Assembly (NCBI GenBank): GCA_012800795.1
Contig: JAAZIQ010000009.1
Span: 1-64,000 of the forward strand
From: Bacillota bacterium
Lineage (GTDB): Bacteria > Bacillota > Dethiobacteria > Dethiobacterales > Dethiobacteraceae
DNA length: 64,000 bases
Direction: 5' to 3'
Shown: in pieces, positions 1 through 8,929 of the stretch
Layout of the letters: the number at the start of each line of letters is the position of its first letter
Numbering within the stretch: position 1 is the first letter of the stretch
Notes under the pieces: model-generated
Seen by the model: the letters and a program-made list of their open reading frames with translations, nothing else
Told to the model about the DNA's origin: nothing
Databases searched by the model: none
Made by a program: the position numbers and the translations under genes

Positions 1-144
1 CCTCTTGAGTGACTAGTTTTTAGTTACTCGTCCCCGAACAGGACGGTGAAGTCTTTTTCTGTAATTAGAAGTCAATTCCCTTCTAAATACCTATAGTAAT
101 TTTACACTAACTTTTTTCGCTACCTTTAGAACCCTTTCGTTATG
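1..144. other. non-coding edge with two hairpins
   Basis: No credible gene is seen here. Bases 7-14 pair with 22-29 (8 bp, one G-T), and 29-33 pair with 41-45 (CGTCC/GGACG) around a CCGAACA-containing loop, followed by a T-rich stretch at 52-60. These may be the tail of a structured RNA or terminator belonging to a gene left of the window. The remainder is AT-rich and lies downstream of the minus-strand peptidase operon. Confidence 0.3.
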
Positions 145-1158
145 CTATAAACAGTAAGGGTAAATTTTCTGCATATCGATAGGTTCAGCAAGGAAAATTT
201 TTAGCAGTCTGACAGCACCTTCTACATCATCAAGATCTACCATTTCAGCGGGTGTGTGCACATAACGGCAGGGCACTGAAATAACACCGGAGGGAATGCC
301 CTCGCGTGTTAGATGAATAGCGCCGGCATCGGTGCCTCCTGCTGTCAGCACTTCAAACTGATAGGGGATTTGATGCTTTTCTGCCAATTCAACTAAAAGT
401 TCTTTTACTTGTGGGTGGCATATTACTGAATTATCTTTTACTTTAATAGCAGGCCCTTTGCCTAGCTCAACATTCATGGTATGTGCTTCGGGTGTATCTC
501 CCACCAGTGTCACATCTACTGCCAGACCAATTTCAGGGTTAATACGGTAACTCGAAATACGGGCGCCCCTAAGGCCTACTTCCTCTTGTGTGGTGAAAAC
601 GGCATATATTTCATTGGGTGTCTCACTTAGTTCGCGCAGAGCCTGAATCAAAACGGCACAGCCGGCACGGTTGTCCATGGCTTTACCAATTATTCTGTTG
701 CCTGCCACGACAAGTTGGCGCTCTGAGGTGGCAATATCGCCGATCTTAACCAGTTTTTCGGCTTCTTCCCGATTTTTTGCGCCAATATCCAGATAAAGTT
801 TATCTAAGGTGAGTTTTTTTATGTCATCTAATTTTTCCATACCAATGGTGCCAACAGTGCCATTGGCAAATACGACACGCTGTCCCAACATAATATAGGG
901 TGATACTCCACCAATATTACTAAAACGGAGGAAACCGTTTTCATCAATATAGGTTACTATAATCCCTATCTCATCCATATGGGCTGCCACCATCACTTTG
1001 GTTCCTGAACCTTTTTTAACGGCATATAAATTGCCCATCTTATCTGTAAACATTTCATCCACGTAGTCTTGCAGCTCTTCCCGAATAACGCCGGCAATTA
1101 TTTCTTCCCGTCCCGATGGTCCGTATGTTTCACTTAATTTTTTAAGCAATTCCTTCAT
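145..1158 (-). CDS. M42 family metallo-aminopeptidase (copy 3 of tandem)
   Basis: Cytosolic, probably oligomeric di-metal aminopeptidase or endoglucanase-like protein that trims short peptides. The 337 residues carry the whole M42 metal and catalytic set: H60 and D62 (AHMDE), bridging D162 (MDNRAG), E192-E193 (QEEVGLRGA), D215 (VDVT) and H301 (YVHTPAE). It is last of three paralogous genes on the minus strand. Its start overlaps the end of the middle copy by 17 nt, which implies translational coupling. A weak hairpin (ACCCTT/AAGGGT) follows the stop. The family assignment is secure. The substrate cannot be told from sequence, because M42 members range from general aminopeptidases to glutamyl-specific enzymes. 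Confidence 0.93.
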   Translation of the reverse strand: MKELLKKLSETYGPSGREEIIAGVIREELQDYVDEMFTDKMGNLYAVKKGSGTKVMVAAHMDEIGIIVTYIDENGFLRFSNIGGVSPYIMLGQRVVFANGTVGTIGMEKLDDIKKLTLDKLYLDIGAKNREEAEKLVKIGDIATSERQLVVAGNRIIGKAMDNRAGCAVLIQALRELSETPNEIYAVFTTQEEVGLRGARISSYRINPEIGLAVDVTLVGDTPEAHTMNVELGKGPAIKVKDNSVICHPQVKELLVELAEKHQIPYQFEVLTAGGTDAGAIHLTREGIPSGVISVPCRYVHTPAEMVDLDDVEGAVRLLKIFLAEPIDMQKIYPYCL

Positions 1159-2176
1159 GCTGCAGGCCTCCTTCAGCTATGGCTTTTAAAATCCCTTTAG
1201 CCAAGCGAATTGTATTGTAATAATCATCTAAATTAATAAGAGAAGCCGGAGAATGAATATAGCGGCAGGGAACTGAAATGACAATGCTAGGTATGCCCTC
1301 ATGCGTCTGAGATATTTTTCCGGCATCTGTCCCGGCCGTGGTCAAGCGTCTAAACTGATATGGAATACCTAATTCTTCTGCCGTTGCAACTGCTAAATCT
1401 ATCATGTATTGTGGCGTAATAAAAGACGAATCCATGAAGGTGATGGCAGGCCCTTTACCCAATTGTGTAACATGCCCTGCTTCTTTGGTACCGGCCACAT
1501 CCGAAGCAGAAGTTGCTTCAAAAACCAGCGCTACATCGGGATGAACATTATAGGCGGCAACGCCGGCTCCGCGCAGCCCCACTTCCTCCTGCACGGTAAA
1601 GACGCCTGTTAGTTCTAGATCAAAATCTTCCTTCATCAATTCACAGATTACAGCACAGCCAACGCGATCATCAAAGGCTTTGCCGAGCAAACAGTTCTTA
1701 CCAACTTCGCGTGTTTGAGCACTGAAAGCCACATAATCTCCAATTTTAACCAGCTTTTCTGCCTCTTCCTGGCTGTGTACACCAATATCAATATAGAGAT
1801 TTTCTATTTCAATAGGTTTTTTGCGTTCGTTAGCTTTTTGCAGATGAATTGCTTTCGCTCCAATTACACCGGGCACATGATTATTTCCCACTGCTACCGG
1901 CTTGGAAACTAAAACACGGTCATCAATGCCGCCAACTTTAGTTATTTTTAACAAGCCGCTTTTCTCAAAACCCACCACCATTAATCCAACTTCATCCATA
2001 TGGGCTGCCAGCATGACACGCGGTTTCTTGCCAATGCCGGTTTTTACATATAGATTGCCTATGGTGTCAGTGGTAATTTCCTCCACTTGCTTTTCCAGCT
2101 CTGCACGAATTAACTGACGTACATTGCCCTCATCACCGGATACTGCATAAGCCTCTGTTAATTTTTTTAACAACAT
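1142..2176 (-). CDS. M42 family metallo-aminopeptidase (copy 2 of tandem)
   Basis: Middle paralogue, 344 residues, same fold and predicted role as its neighbours. Visible motifs are AAHMDEVG, FDDRVG, VQEEVGLRGAG and the terminal ligand histidine in CRYIHSPAS. The fourth ligand block reads VFEATSAS, so it has Glu where both flanking copies have Asp (VDVT, IDVT). Either acid occurs in the family, but the change separates this copy from its neighbours and may alter metal or substrate preference. It overlaps the upstream copy by 10 nt and the downstream copy by 17 nt, so the three are surely one transcript. Confidence 0.93.
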   Translation of the reverse strand: MLLKKLTEAYAVSGDEGNVRQLIRAELEKQVEEITTDTIGNLYVKTGIGKKPRVMLAAHMDEVGLMVVGFEKSGLLKITKVGGIDDRVLVSKPVAVGNNHVPGVIGAKAIHLQKANERKKPIEIENLYIDIGVHSQEEAEKLVKIGDYVAFSAQTREVGKNCLLGKAFDDRVGCAVICELMKEDFDLELTGVFTVQEEVGLRGAGVAAYNVHPDVALVFEATSASDVAGTKEAGHVTQLGKGPAITFMDSSFITPQYMIDLAVATAEELGIPYQFRRLTTAGTDAGKISQTHEGIPSIVISVPCRYIHSPASLINLDDYYNTIRLAKGILKAIAEGGLQHEGIA

Positions 2177-3222
2177 GCCAATCCCTCCACGAATGTCCGA
2201 TCAACAGCGGCAATAAAATAGGCGAGCAATCGCCCTGAAAGCTTTACATCCTCCATATCCAGCAGCTCTACTGAGGTGTGCATATAACGTAAAGGGATGG
2301 AAACCAAACCGGCAGGAATACCTCCCCGTGTTACCTGAATTGCGCGCGCATCTGTTCCCGTTGGTCCGGCTGCAGTTTCAATTTGATAAGGAATCCCATA
2401 CTCCTTAGAAATATTAATAAGTTTTTCTCCAATTTGAGAGTGAATATTGGGGCCAAGAGTGATGGCAGGTCCCTTACCTAAACGGCATGTTTCATGCTCC
2501 GGCACTCCGGGCATTTCCCCATGTGTTACATCTATCGCTATTCCTATATCGGGAACAATACCATAAGTTGCTGTAGTGGCACCGCGCACCCCTACTTCTT
2601 CTTGTACCGTGGCAACGGCATAAACATCAGCATGGTGACGTAGCTTTTGTAATTCTTTTAAACAAACCAGCAAAACAGCAACACCGGCCCTGTCATCCAT
2701 AGCTTTACCGCTGAGGGATGAACCGGCTAATTCCAAAACTTCACGGCGAATAATAGCTACATCACCAACGGAAACTAATTCTTTTACACGTTCCTCTGGC
2801 AATGCTAAATCGATAAAAAGGTCTTCCATCTCATATGCTTTGCCGCGCTCCTCAGCACTCGTGAGGTGTGGAGGTTTAGCCCCAATTACACCAGGCAATT
2901 TCTCCTTGCCATATAAAATGATTTCTTGACCAATAATGGTGCGGGGATCTATCCCCCCGACGGCTGAAAAACGCAAAAATCCGTTTTTTTCAATTTTTGT
3001 TATCATAAAACCTATCTCATCCATATGGGCTGCCAAAAGGATTCGGGGTCTGTCGTCTCCGCTTCCTTTTTTGTAAAAAATTAAATTTCCTAAACGATCC
3101 AGGCGTGTTTCATCCGCATAACTTGAGATATACTCCTTAATTAACTGTGCCACCGGTTGTTCATAACCGGAAACACCTGGAGCTTCGCAGATTACTTTTA
3201 AGAAATCTTTTACGCTATCCAT
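2167..3222 (-). CDS. M42 family metallo-aminopeptidase (copy 1 of tandem)
   Basis: First gene of the three-peptidase operon, 351 residues. It shows AAHMDEIGF, MDDRAGVAV, VQEEVGVRGA, AIDVTHG and YMHTSVE, so all metal ligands and the catalytic Glu are present. The GTDA block reads GPTGTDARA, slightly different from the other copies (GGTDAGA and AGTDAGK). The ATG follows a GGGGGG-type ribosome site about 6 nt away. M42 enzymes assemble as dodecameric tetrahedra, so three co-translated subunits could form homo- or hetero-complexes; that part is inference. Confidence 0.93.
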   Translation of the reverse strand: MDSVKDFLKVICEAPGVSGYEQPVAQLIKEYISSYADETRLDRLGNLIFYKKGSGDDRPRILLAAHMDEIGFMITKIEKNGFLRFSAVGGIDPRTIIGQEIILYGKEKLPGVIGAKPPHLTSAEERGKAYEMEDLFIDLALPEERVKELVSVGDVAIIRREVLELAGSSLSGKAMDDRAGVAVLLVCLKELQKLRHHADVYAVATVQEEVGVRGATTATYGIVPDIGIAIDVTHGEMPGVPEHETCRLGKGPAITLGPNIHSQIGEKLINISKEYGIPYQIETAAGPTGTDARAIQVTRGGIPAGLVSIPLRYMHTSVELLDMEDVKLSGRLLAYFIAAVDRTFVEGLACC

Positions 3223-3298
3223 TGCGACCCCCCTAAGTGATATTCTCTCATTCTAAATTCCACATCGGCCAACATTTTCCTCTATTAGCAGTTGCCTA

Positions 3299-3327
3299 AA
3301 AAAAGAATTTCCCAATCAAGGGGAAAT
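3299..3327 (-). terminator. rho-independent terminator after the core-MetE gene
   Basis: On the minus strand ATTTCCC and GGGAAAT (3307-3313 and 3321-3327) form a stem followed by a run of seven T. It sits just past the stop of the MetE-like gene and before the M42 operon. Confidence 0.6.
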
Positions 3328-3348
3328 CATGTACCATAGACATTCGCT

Positions 3349-4410
3349 TTATTTTTGATACTGCTCCCTGAGTTCCTGTAGTAGTCTGTAAACAGCTGTA
3401 GTTTGCTCCAATGTTAAAGTGCCGGTTCCACAGCTGGGCGTAATAAGCAGCTGTTTGCGCAGAGTTTGATAATCCACTCCCTTTGTGGCAAGCCTTTCTT
3501 GATCTGAATCCAAGCGCTTTAACAAAGAAGACACACTTTCTTTCTGAACTTCTACGGAAGTGGGCACAATACCCCATGCCAAATATCCTCCCCGGGCTAA
3601 AAAATTATTACATTCCTCCACATAAGGCAAAAGCGAAGTAAAGTAATTATACATATCAATATTAATAATATCAAAGGGTAATTCAAAAAGCAGGGACCAA
3701 TCTACCCCGGCACAGGCATGAATACCTATCATTATATCTTCACTATGGGCAACATCTATAAGCGCTTTTAAACTGTGTTGAATAGCATGTTTTGATAAAC
3801 CTACAAAGGAAGCCTGCCCATAGCCATATAAGCCGGGTTCGTCTAAAAATAAAATGACGGGCAAACCAAATTGTTTTAAAGTTCGTGCCTGCCAGCAAAT
3901 TTGCATCGCCAAACTGCGCACTATTATCTCGCGTAAATCATGATGATAAAAAGCCGGCTGCATTTCTTCATCTGTAACAACAATGCCTATCGTCAAGGGC
4001 CCTGTTAATTGACCCTTCAGACAGCAGGCAGGCCCAACTCCAAATTCTTGTAAGTAATGCAAAAATGCATAAAAACCACTGGCCACATCCTGCGGCAGAC
4101 CAAAGCTTGCTATTGTTTCCTCGCTGTGATTTTCCAACACTTTACTATAGAAATCCGTCAGGAGTTCCAACCATTCTTCTGCCCCGGTAAGAAAGAAAGG
4201 AGAACGCCTAGGACTTTCTGCCAATAAGCCAAATTCTAACAGAGGACTTAGATATTGCCGCACTAATCCCTCTTTGCTGCCTTTTGCTGGCAATTGAGGC
4301 CAGTGTGGTAACTCCGGAATATGGTTAAAAATTAAATTCAGTGCCGGTTCGGCAGTAAGGGTGGGAAAACTCCCAATGCCGGTAGCTAAACCAGATAATT
4401 TATTTTTCAT
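3349..4410 (-). CDS. core methionine synthase (MetE C-terminal-like)
   Basis: Short cobalamin-independent-type methionine synthase that resembles only the catalytic barrel of MetE (about 353 residues against roughly 750 for MetE). I start it at ATG 4410, which is preceded by GGAAGGG at 7 nt and followed by MKNKLSGLATGIGSFP; a longer frame upstream (to 4497) has no good ribosome site. Probable zinc ligands are H231 and C233 (IHACAG), C327 (TPSCGTGT) and D252 where MetE has Glu. It lacks the N-terminal folate-binding half, as in the core-MetE families that take methyl from a corrinoid donor. It probably methylates homocysteine; the donor is inference. A uroporphyrinogen decarboxylase-fold methyltransferase of another role is the alternative. 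Confidence 0.75.
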   Translation of the reverse strand: MKNKLSGLATGIGSFPTLTAEPALNLIFNHIPELPHWPQLPAKGSKEGLVRQYLSPLLEFGLLAESPRRSPFFLTGAEEWLELLTDFYSKVLENHSEETIASFGLPQDVASGFYAFLHYLQEFGVGPACCLKGQLTGPLTIGIVVTDEEMQPAFYHHDLREIIVRSLAMQICWQARTLKQFGLPVILFLDEPGLYGYGQASFVGLSKHAIQHSLKALIDVAHSEDIMIGIHACAGVDWSLLFELPFDIINIDMYNYFTSLLPYVEECNNFLARGGYLAWGIVPTSVEVQKESVSSLLKRLDSDQERLATKGVDYQTLRKQLLITPSCGTGTLTLEQTTAVYRLLQELREQYQK

Positions 4411-4613
4411 TGCTAAACCCTTCCATTCAACTGCTTTAATGCCGGTGTGTTTTATGTAATAATTAGTGGCCAAGCCGGCGGAAAATATTAGCAACATTAT
4501 ACTATAATGCAGTTGCCATGTCCATTAAGCTTTTATCAGCATAAGAAAACAGCTTTTAATGTTTTTTGTTGGTAACATCCTCGCGATTTATTCATACACT
4601 ATGCAGAACAATC

Positions 4614-4642
4614 TTGTCACTGTGGTGGTTAATATGTATAGT
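4614..4642 (+). promoter_or_regulatory. sigma-A-type promoter for the NUDIX gene
   Basis: TTGTCA (4614-4619), 17 nt spacer, TATAGT (4637-4642), 21 nt before the start codon and just ahead of an AAGGAGTG ribosome site. Confidence 0.55.
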
Positions 4643-4663
4643 AAGACTAAGGAGTGATCTTTA

Positions 4664-5095
4664 ATGATCCGCTGCATTATGGCCATAGTATACCGTTGGC
4701 GAAACAATGAACCTGAATATTTACTGTTAAAGCGAAGTCCCGCACTAGGAGGCTACTGGCAGCCAATAACCGGCTTTATCGAAGAGCCGGAAGCAAATCG
4801 CTATGCCGCTTTACGGGAACTTTATGAAGAAACCGGCATTTCTGACTATGAAAAAGTTATTGATCCCGCACATTATTATTTTTTTGATATGAATGGTAAA
4901 AAATGTGCCATCTCTGTTTTAGCCATAGAAGTTAAAAACGATCCTAAAATTCGGCTTTCCTTTGAACATACTAAATATCAGTGGGTCAATTTTCAAAAAG
5001 CTTCCAATATGCTCCACTGGGAAAATAATGTGAAAGCCCTCACCATTTTACACCAACAATTAAACTCGCATCAAGGCATCAAGCATAAATCGTAA
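4664..5095 (+). CDS. NUDIX hydrolase
   Basis: 143-residue pyrophosphohydrolase of the NUDIX superfamily. The complete NUDIX box is present, starting at GFIEEPE and running through REL-Y-EETGI (GX5EX7REUXEEXGU), so the metal-binding glutamates are intact. The general layout (MIRCIMAIVYR start, WQPITG before the box, W-V-N-F near the end) resembles NudB-like dihydroneopterin triphosphate/dATP pyrophosphatases, but the substrate is not fixed by sequence. AAGGAGTG lies upstream of the ATG. It stands alone, convergent with comM. Confidence 0.85.
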   Translation: MIRCIMAIVYRWRNNEPEYLLLKRSPALGGYWQPITGFIEEPEANRYAALRELYEETGISDYEKVIDPAHYYFFDMNGKKCAISVLAIEVKNDPKIRLSFEHTKYQWVNFQKASNMLHWENNVKALTILHQQLNSHQGIKHKS

Positions 5096-5134
5096 CTTCT
5101 TCCCACAAGGAAGTTTGAATTAACACTATTTTAT

Positions 5135-6643
5135 TTAGTAATAAACAGGTTGACGGTAACTAATGGCTTCCGCCAGATGAACCGGCAGTATTTTCTGCTC
5201 ATCTTCTAAATCGGCAATAGTGCGGGCAACTTTTAATATGCGGTCATACGCACGTGCACTTAAGTGCAGCCGTGAAAATGCATGACGTAATAAATCGCGG
5301 CCGGCTGCATCCAACCGACAATATTTATCCAGATGCTGCGGCTTCATTTCGGCATTATGACTAATACCTTCTCCCCGAAAACGTGCAAGCTGCCGCCCGC
5401 GCGCTCTTGCCACCCGTTTGGCAATTTCTGCTGAATTTTCACCGTTCTTTTGTCCGGCCACTTCATCATAGCGTAACCGCGCCACTTCTACAAATAGGTC
5501 CAGTCGATCTAACAAGGGCCCGGAAATTTTATGCCTATAATTAAAAACTTGACGATCAGTACAAATGCATTCTGCTTCTTTATCCGTCAGCATACCGCAG
5601 GGGCAGGGATTCATGGAGGCAAGCAGCATAAAACGGGCGGGAAAAGTATAAGCGGCCATCATTCTGGTTACGGTAACAAAGCCCTCTTCCAATGGTTGAC
5701 GTAAAACCTCCAGAGTTTCACGTTTAAACTCCGGTAGTTCGTCTAAAAAAAGAACTCCGTTATGCGCCAAGCTAACTTCACCGGGACGCGGGTTGCGCCC
5801 ACCACCACATAAAGCTGCCGACGTTACTGTATGATGGGGGCTACGAAAAGGACGCTCTGTTATCAAAGCTGTAGTTTCCTGTAATAAACCTGCTGCACTG
5901 TATATCTTAGTCGTTTCTAAACTTTCCTCTTCTGACATAGGGGGTAAAATTGATGGTACGCAGCGTGCCAGCATTGTTTTACCGGAGCCGGGCGGTCCGG
6001 TCATCAGCAAACTATGACCGCCTGCTGCTGCCACTTCCAATGCACGCTTTGCTCCCTCCTGCCCTTTCACTTCTCTAAAATCAGCACTGATCCGACTTTT
6101 AACCGGTGTGTTTTGTGGTATAACAGCCGGTTCCGTCTGTCCGCTTAGAATAGCCAAAACTTCTGTTAATGAAGTGACGCCGATGACATGCACCCCGCTT
6201 ACTAGAGAGGCTTCGGCGGCATTGGCTAAAGGCAAAAGGATATTTTTTATACCCGCATCTCGTGCCGCGATAACCATAGGTAAAACACCGCGCACAGCGC
6301 GCAAACTGCCGTCTAAGGCCAATTCGCCGATAATCGCCATGGGCACATTCTGCTTTTCCAACTGTCCGCTGGCCTGCAATATCCCCAAAGCAAGAGCTAA
6401 ATCAAGCTGTGGTCCTTCTTTTTTTAAGTCAGCCGGCGCTAAATTTACCACAATACGCTGCTGGGGAAATTCCAGCTGACTGTTTTTAATGGCTGCGCGT
6501 ACTCTGTCACGCGCTTCGCGTACAGCTGTATCCGGTAATCCTACTATGTCAAAACTAGGCAGTTGGGCAGAGAGATATACTTCCACATCTACCATTTTGC
6601 CCTCTATGCCGGCAATGGTACAGCCGTTTACCCTGGCAAGCAT
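5135..6643 (-). CDS. YifB/ComM family Mg-chelatase-like AAA+ ATPase
   Basis: 502 residues: N-terminal Lon-type domain (starts MLARVNGCTIAGIEG), Mg-chelatase AAA+ core with Walker A GPPGSGKT and Walker B VLFLDELPE, a Cys-rich insert (CPCG...CICT), and a C-terminal helical lid. ComM in Gram-negatives is a hexameric helicase that promotes branch migration during natural transformation. In Firmicutes the protein is widespread but little studied. It is a complete family member transcribed alone, divergent from the SpoIID-like gene, with only 83 nt between starts. Confidence 0.92.
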   Translation of the reverse strand: MLARVNGCTIAGIEGKMVDVEVYLSAQLPSFDIVGLPDTAVREARDRVRAAIKNSQLEFPQQRIVVNLAPADLKKEGPQLDLALALGILQASGQLEKQNVPMAIIGELALDGSLRAVRGVLPMVIAARDAGIKNILLPLANAAEASLVSGVHVIGVTSLTEVLAILSGQTEPAVIPQNTPVKSRISADFREVKGQEGAKRALEVAAAGGHSLLMTGPPGSGKTMLARCVPSILPPMSEEESLETTKIYSAAGLLQETTALITERPFRSPHHTVTSAALCGGGRNPRPGEVSLAHNGVLFLDELPEFKRETLEVLRQPLEEGFVTVTRMMAAYTFPARFMLLASMNPCPCGMLTDKEAECICTDRQVFNYRHKISGPLLDRLDLFVEVARLRYDEVAGQKNGENSAEIAKRVARARGRQLARFRGEGISHNAEMKPQHLDKYCRLDAAGRDLLRHAFSRLHLSARAYDRILKVARTIADLEDEQKILPVHLAEAISYRQPVYY

Positions 6644-6726
6644 CTTTATCCACTCCTGCTATTTTCTTCCATTATAAGCCAAACGTATGTTCGTGTCAAT
6701 GTTTATTTCCTGAAAGGAGTTTCTCC

Positions 6727-8856
6727 ATGAAAAAGTTACTGTTGATTCTGCTACTTTGCTGTTTACTGGTAACGGGAGGTTATTTTTATAAACAACAAGC
6801 GGAAAAAATAATTTCTCAGAATGTGGAACTTTTCTTTTCCATGGCAAAAGAGGATAGTAAATCTGCCCAAAAGTACCTCTCACCAAGTTACCCGCAAAAA
6901 GAAGAACTTTTAACGGCTTTACAAATGGATAATTTAATCTCATTTGAAAAAATCGAGCAAATACGTTTACGCTCCATTAATCGTGCTTTAGTCTTAATTA
7001 CACTAAAAGTCGGCAATCAACTAAAAACAGCTACACTAGAAATAAGCCGTGAAAATGGGCAGTGGTTGTTAGATAATTTACCGGCATTATCAGTTATACC
7101 ATTAGCCTTGGTTACAGAAACTGCAAATAAGACGGTAAAACTGCTGACATCAGACAATAAACACATTATTTTGCATGCCGAAGTTTCCGTTAAGCGCGGT
7201 GATGCCGGGTTGGTCGTAGCCTTAGCTGACACTCTTATTTACTTTAACAGACTTCCAACCGTTAACGTCACAAAACTTTTAACACATAATACAAATTTAC
7301 TGGAGGGAGAAAATACAGGTTTTCACCAGTTAGCTCCCCATGTGATGTATTTTCAAGCCCAAAATGATAACTACACTATTACGGACAGTACATCGGCCAT
7401 AGTGGGTATGCAAAATCTAACCCTCTACCTCCAGGATGAGAAAGTGCAGGCAGTAATGCTGCCGGAAAAATTTGTGCCGGACACAATTCGTGTCTGCTTA
7501 AATACTACCGATTTTACCGGTCTCAGTCATTCTACTGCCACTATATCAGCCACCACAGCTTTTACCTTAACAGAAAAAATTACCGGCAAACAACAACACT
7601 TTAACGCCGGCGACAGATTAACTTTTCAACCCGGTCAAAACAATATCATAGTAAAATTCCCTTCCGGAGCAGTAGAAACCTACCCAAACCGCCTATACAT
7701 TACCCCCAGCGGCAATGGCCGTATCCAAGTACATACTATTCGTCGGGGCAGTCCTCCTTTTGTTCCCGCTTACCGCGGTCATCTGGAGGTTAGCCTACAT
7801 AATGGCTCGCTGCTTTTGGTTAATGAAGTACCCTTGGAAGCTTATCTCTATTCTGTAGTTCCCAGTGAAATGCCCATAAGTTTTGGAGAAGTACCGCTGC
7901 AGGTGCAGGCAGTAGCAGCCCGCTCTTATGCCGTCTCATCAATTTTACGCAGTGGATTCCGTTCTTTTGCTGCTCATGTTGATGACAGTGTAGCTTCGCA
8001 AGTATATAATAATGTGCCTGAATACGAACTAAGCACCAGGGCAGTAAATCATACACAGGGCAAAATCGTAAAATATGGCCTAGATATTGCCGACACACGC
8101 TTTTTTTCCACCTCTGCCGGCGTCACAGCAAATAATGAAGAAGTCTGGCATGACAGCAAAAGCGGCGCTTTCCCAGGAGCATCGCTGCCATATCTAATTG
8201 CGATGCCGCAATTACGTTCAGGTACATTGCCTGAAGTCAATACAGAAGCAGGTGCACAAGTCTTCTTTTCAACCAGCCACTGGGACAGCTACGATAAAGC
8301 TTCGCCCTGGTTTCGCTGGCAGGTAGAAATGACAAGAACCGATCTGGAAAAAGTTATAAGCACCAATTTACAAGAGCGATATCAAGCACAACCTGATTTT
8401 ATTCTGACAAAGGACGGCAACAATTATATTAGCAAAAAAATTAGTGATGACCCTCTAGGGGAACTAAAAGATATCAGAGTTATACGCCGTGGGGCAGGCG
8501 GCAACATTATGGAGTTGGAGATCGAAGGCAGTAAGGGCACCTTCCGTATTCTTAAGGAATATAATATCCGTTTTATATTGCGGCCACAAAGCAATGTTAA
8601 CGATGTTGTTTTATTACGCCATGACGGCTCTAAACTGATAAATTACAGCATTCTCCCCAGCGCCTTTACAGTATTCACTATCCACCGTAATGAGAAAAAC
8701 CAAATCCAATCTGTACTGATCCAAGGCGGTGGAAACGGCCATGGATCTGGAATGAGCCAATGGGGCGCCCGCGGTCTTGCTGCTGACGGTTTTACCTATG
8801 AAGAAATATTGCTTCACTATTATCCCGGATGTACTGTAGAATCTATCTATAAGTAG
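6727..8856 (+). CDS. SpoIID/LytB domain protein
   Basis: 709-residue exported or membrane-anchored protein. An N-terminal hydrophobic helix (LLLILLLCCLLVTGGYF) is a signal anchor, and the first ~330 residues are poorly conserved. The SpoIID/LytB domain follows: EAYLYSVVPSEMP contains the expected catalytic Glu, ARSYAV follows, and the family-closing GNGHGSGMSQWGA block lies near the end. SpoIID is a lytic transglycosylase that remodels peptidoglycan during engulfment. This protein is about twice the length of B. subtilis SpoIID (~340 residues), so it may be a LytB/other SpoIID-like paralogue rather than spoIID itself. GAAAGGAG precedes the ATG. Confidence 0.85.
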   Translation: MKKLLLILLLCCLLVTGGYFYKQQAEKIISQNVELFFSMAKEDSKSAQKYLSPSYPQKEELLTALQMDNLISFEKIEQIRLRSINRALVLITLKVGNQLKTATLEISRENGQWLLDNLPALSVIPLALVTETANKTVKLLTSDNKHIILHAEVSVKRGDAGLVVALADTLIYFNRLPTVNVTKLLTHNTNLLEGENTGFHQLAPHVMYFQAQNDNYTITDSTSAIVGMQNLTLYLQDEKVQAVMLPEKFVPDTIRVCLNTTDFTGLSHSTATISATTAFTLTEKITGKQQHFNAGDRLTFQPGQNNIIVKFPSGAVETYPNRLYITPSGNGRIQVHTIRRGSPPFVPAYRGHLEVSLHNGSLLLVNEVPLEAYLYSVVPSEMPISFGEVPLQVQAVAARSYAVSSILRSGFRSFAAHVDDSVASQVYNNVPEYELSTRAVNHTQGKIVKYGLDIADTRFFSTSAGVTANNEEVWHDSKSGAFPGASLPYLIAMPQLRSGTLPEVNTEAGAQVFFSTSHWDSYDKASPWFRWQVEMTRTDLEKVISTNLQERYQAQPDFILTKDGNNYISKKISDDPLGELKDIRVIRRGAGGNIMELEIEGSKGTFRILKEYNIRFILRPQSNVNDVVLLRHDGSKLINYSILPSAFTVFTIHRNEKNQIQSVLIQGGGNGHGSGMSQWGARGLAADGFTYEEILLHYYPGCTVESIYK

Positions 8857-8929
8857 TAAAAATTGCATTTTATTTTGCTGCACACTATAATAAATAAAAG
8901 AAAAGAAATTTCTACCAGGGGGACAAAAT

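Noticed and set aside
3296-3577. 93-codon minus-strand frame inside the core-MetE gene end
   Set aside because: Shadow frame with no ribosome site, running through the terminator.
6659-6943. 94-codon minus-strand frame at the comM/SpoIID junction
   Set aside because: Antisense to the SpoIID-like N-terminus; composition is random-like and it crosses the divergent promoter region.
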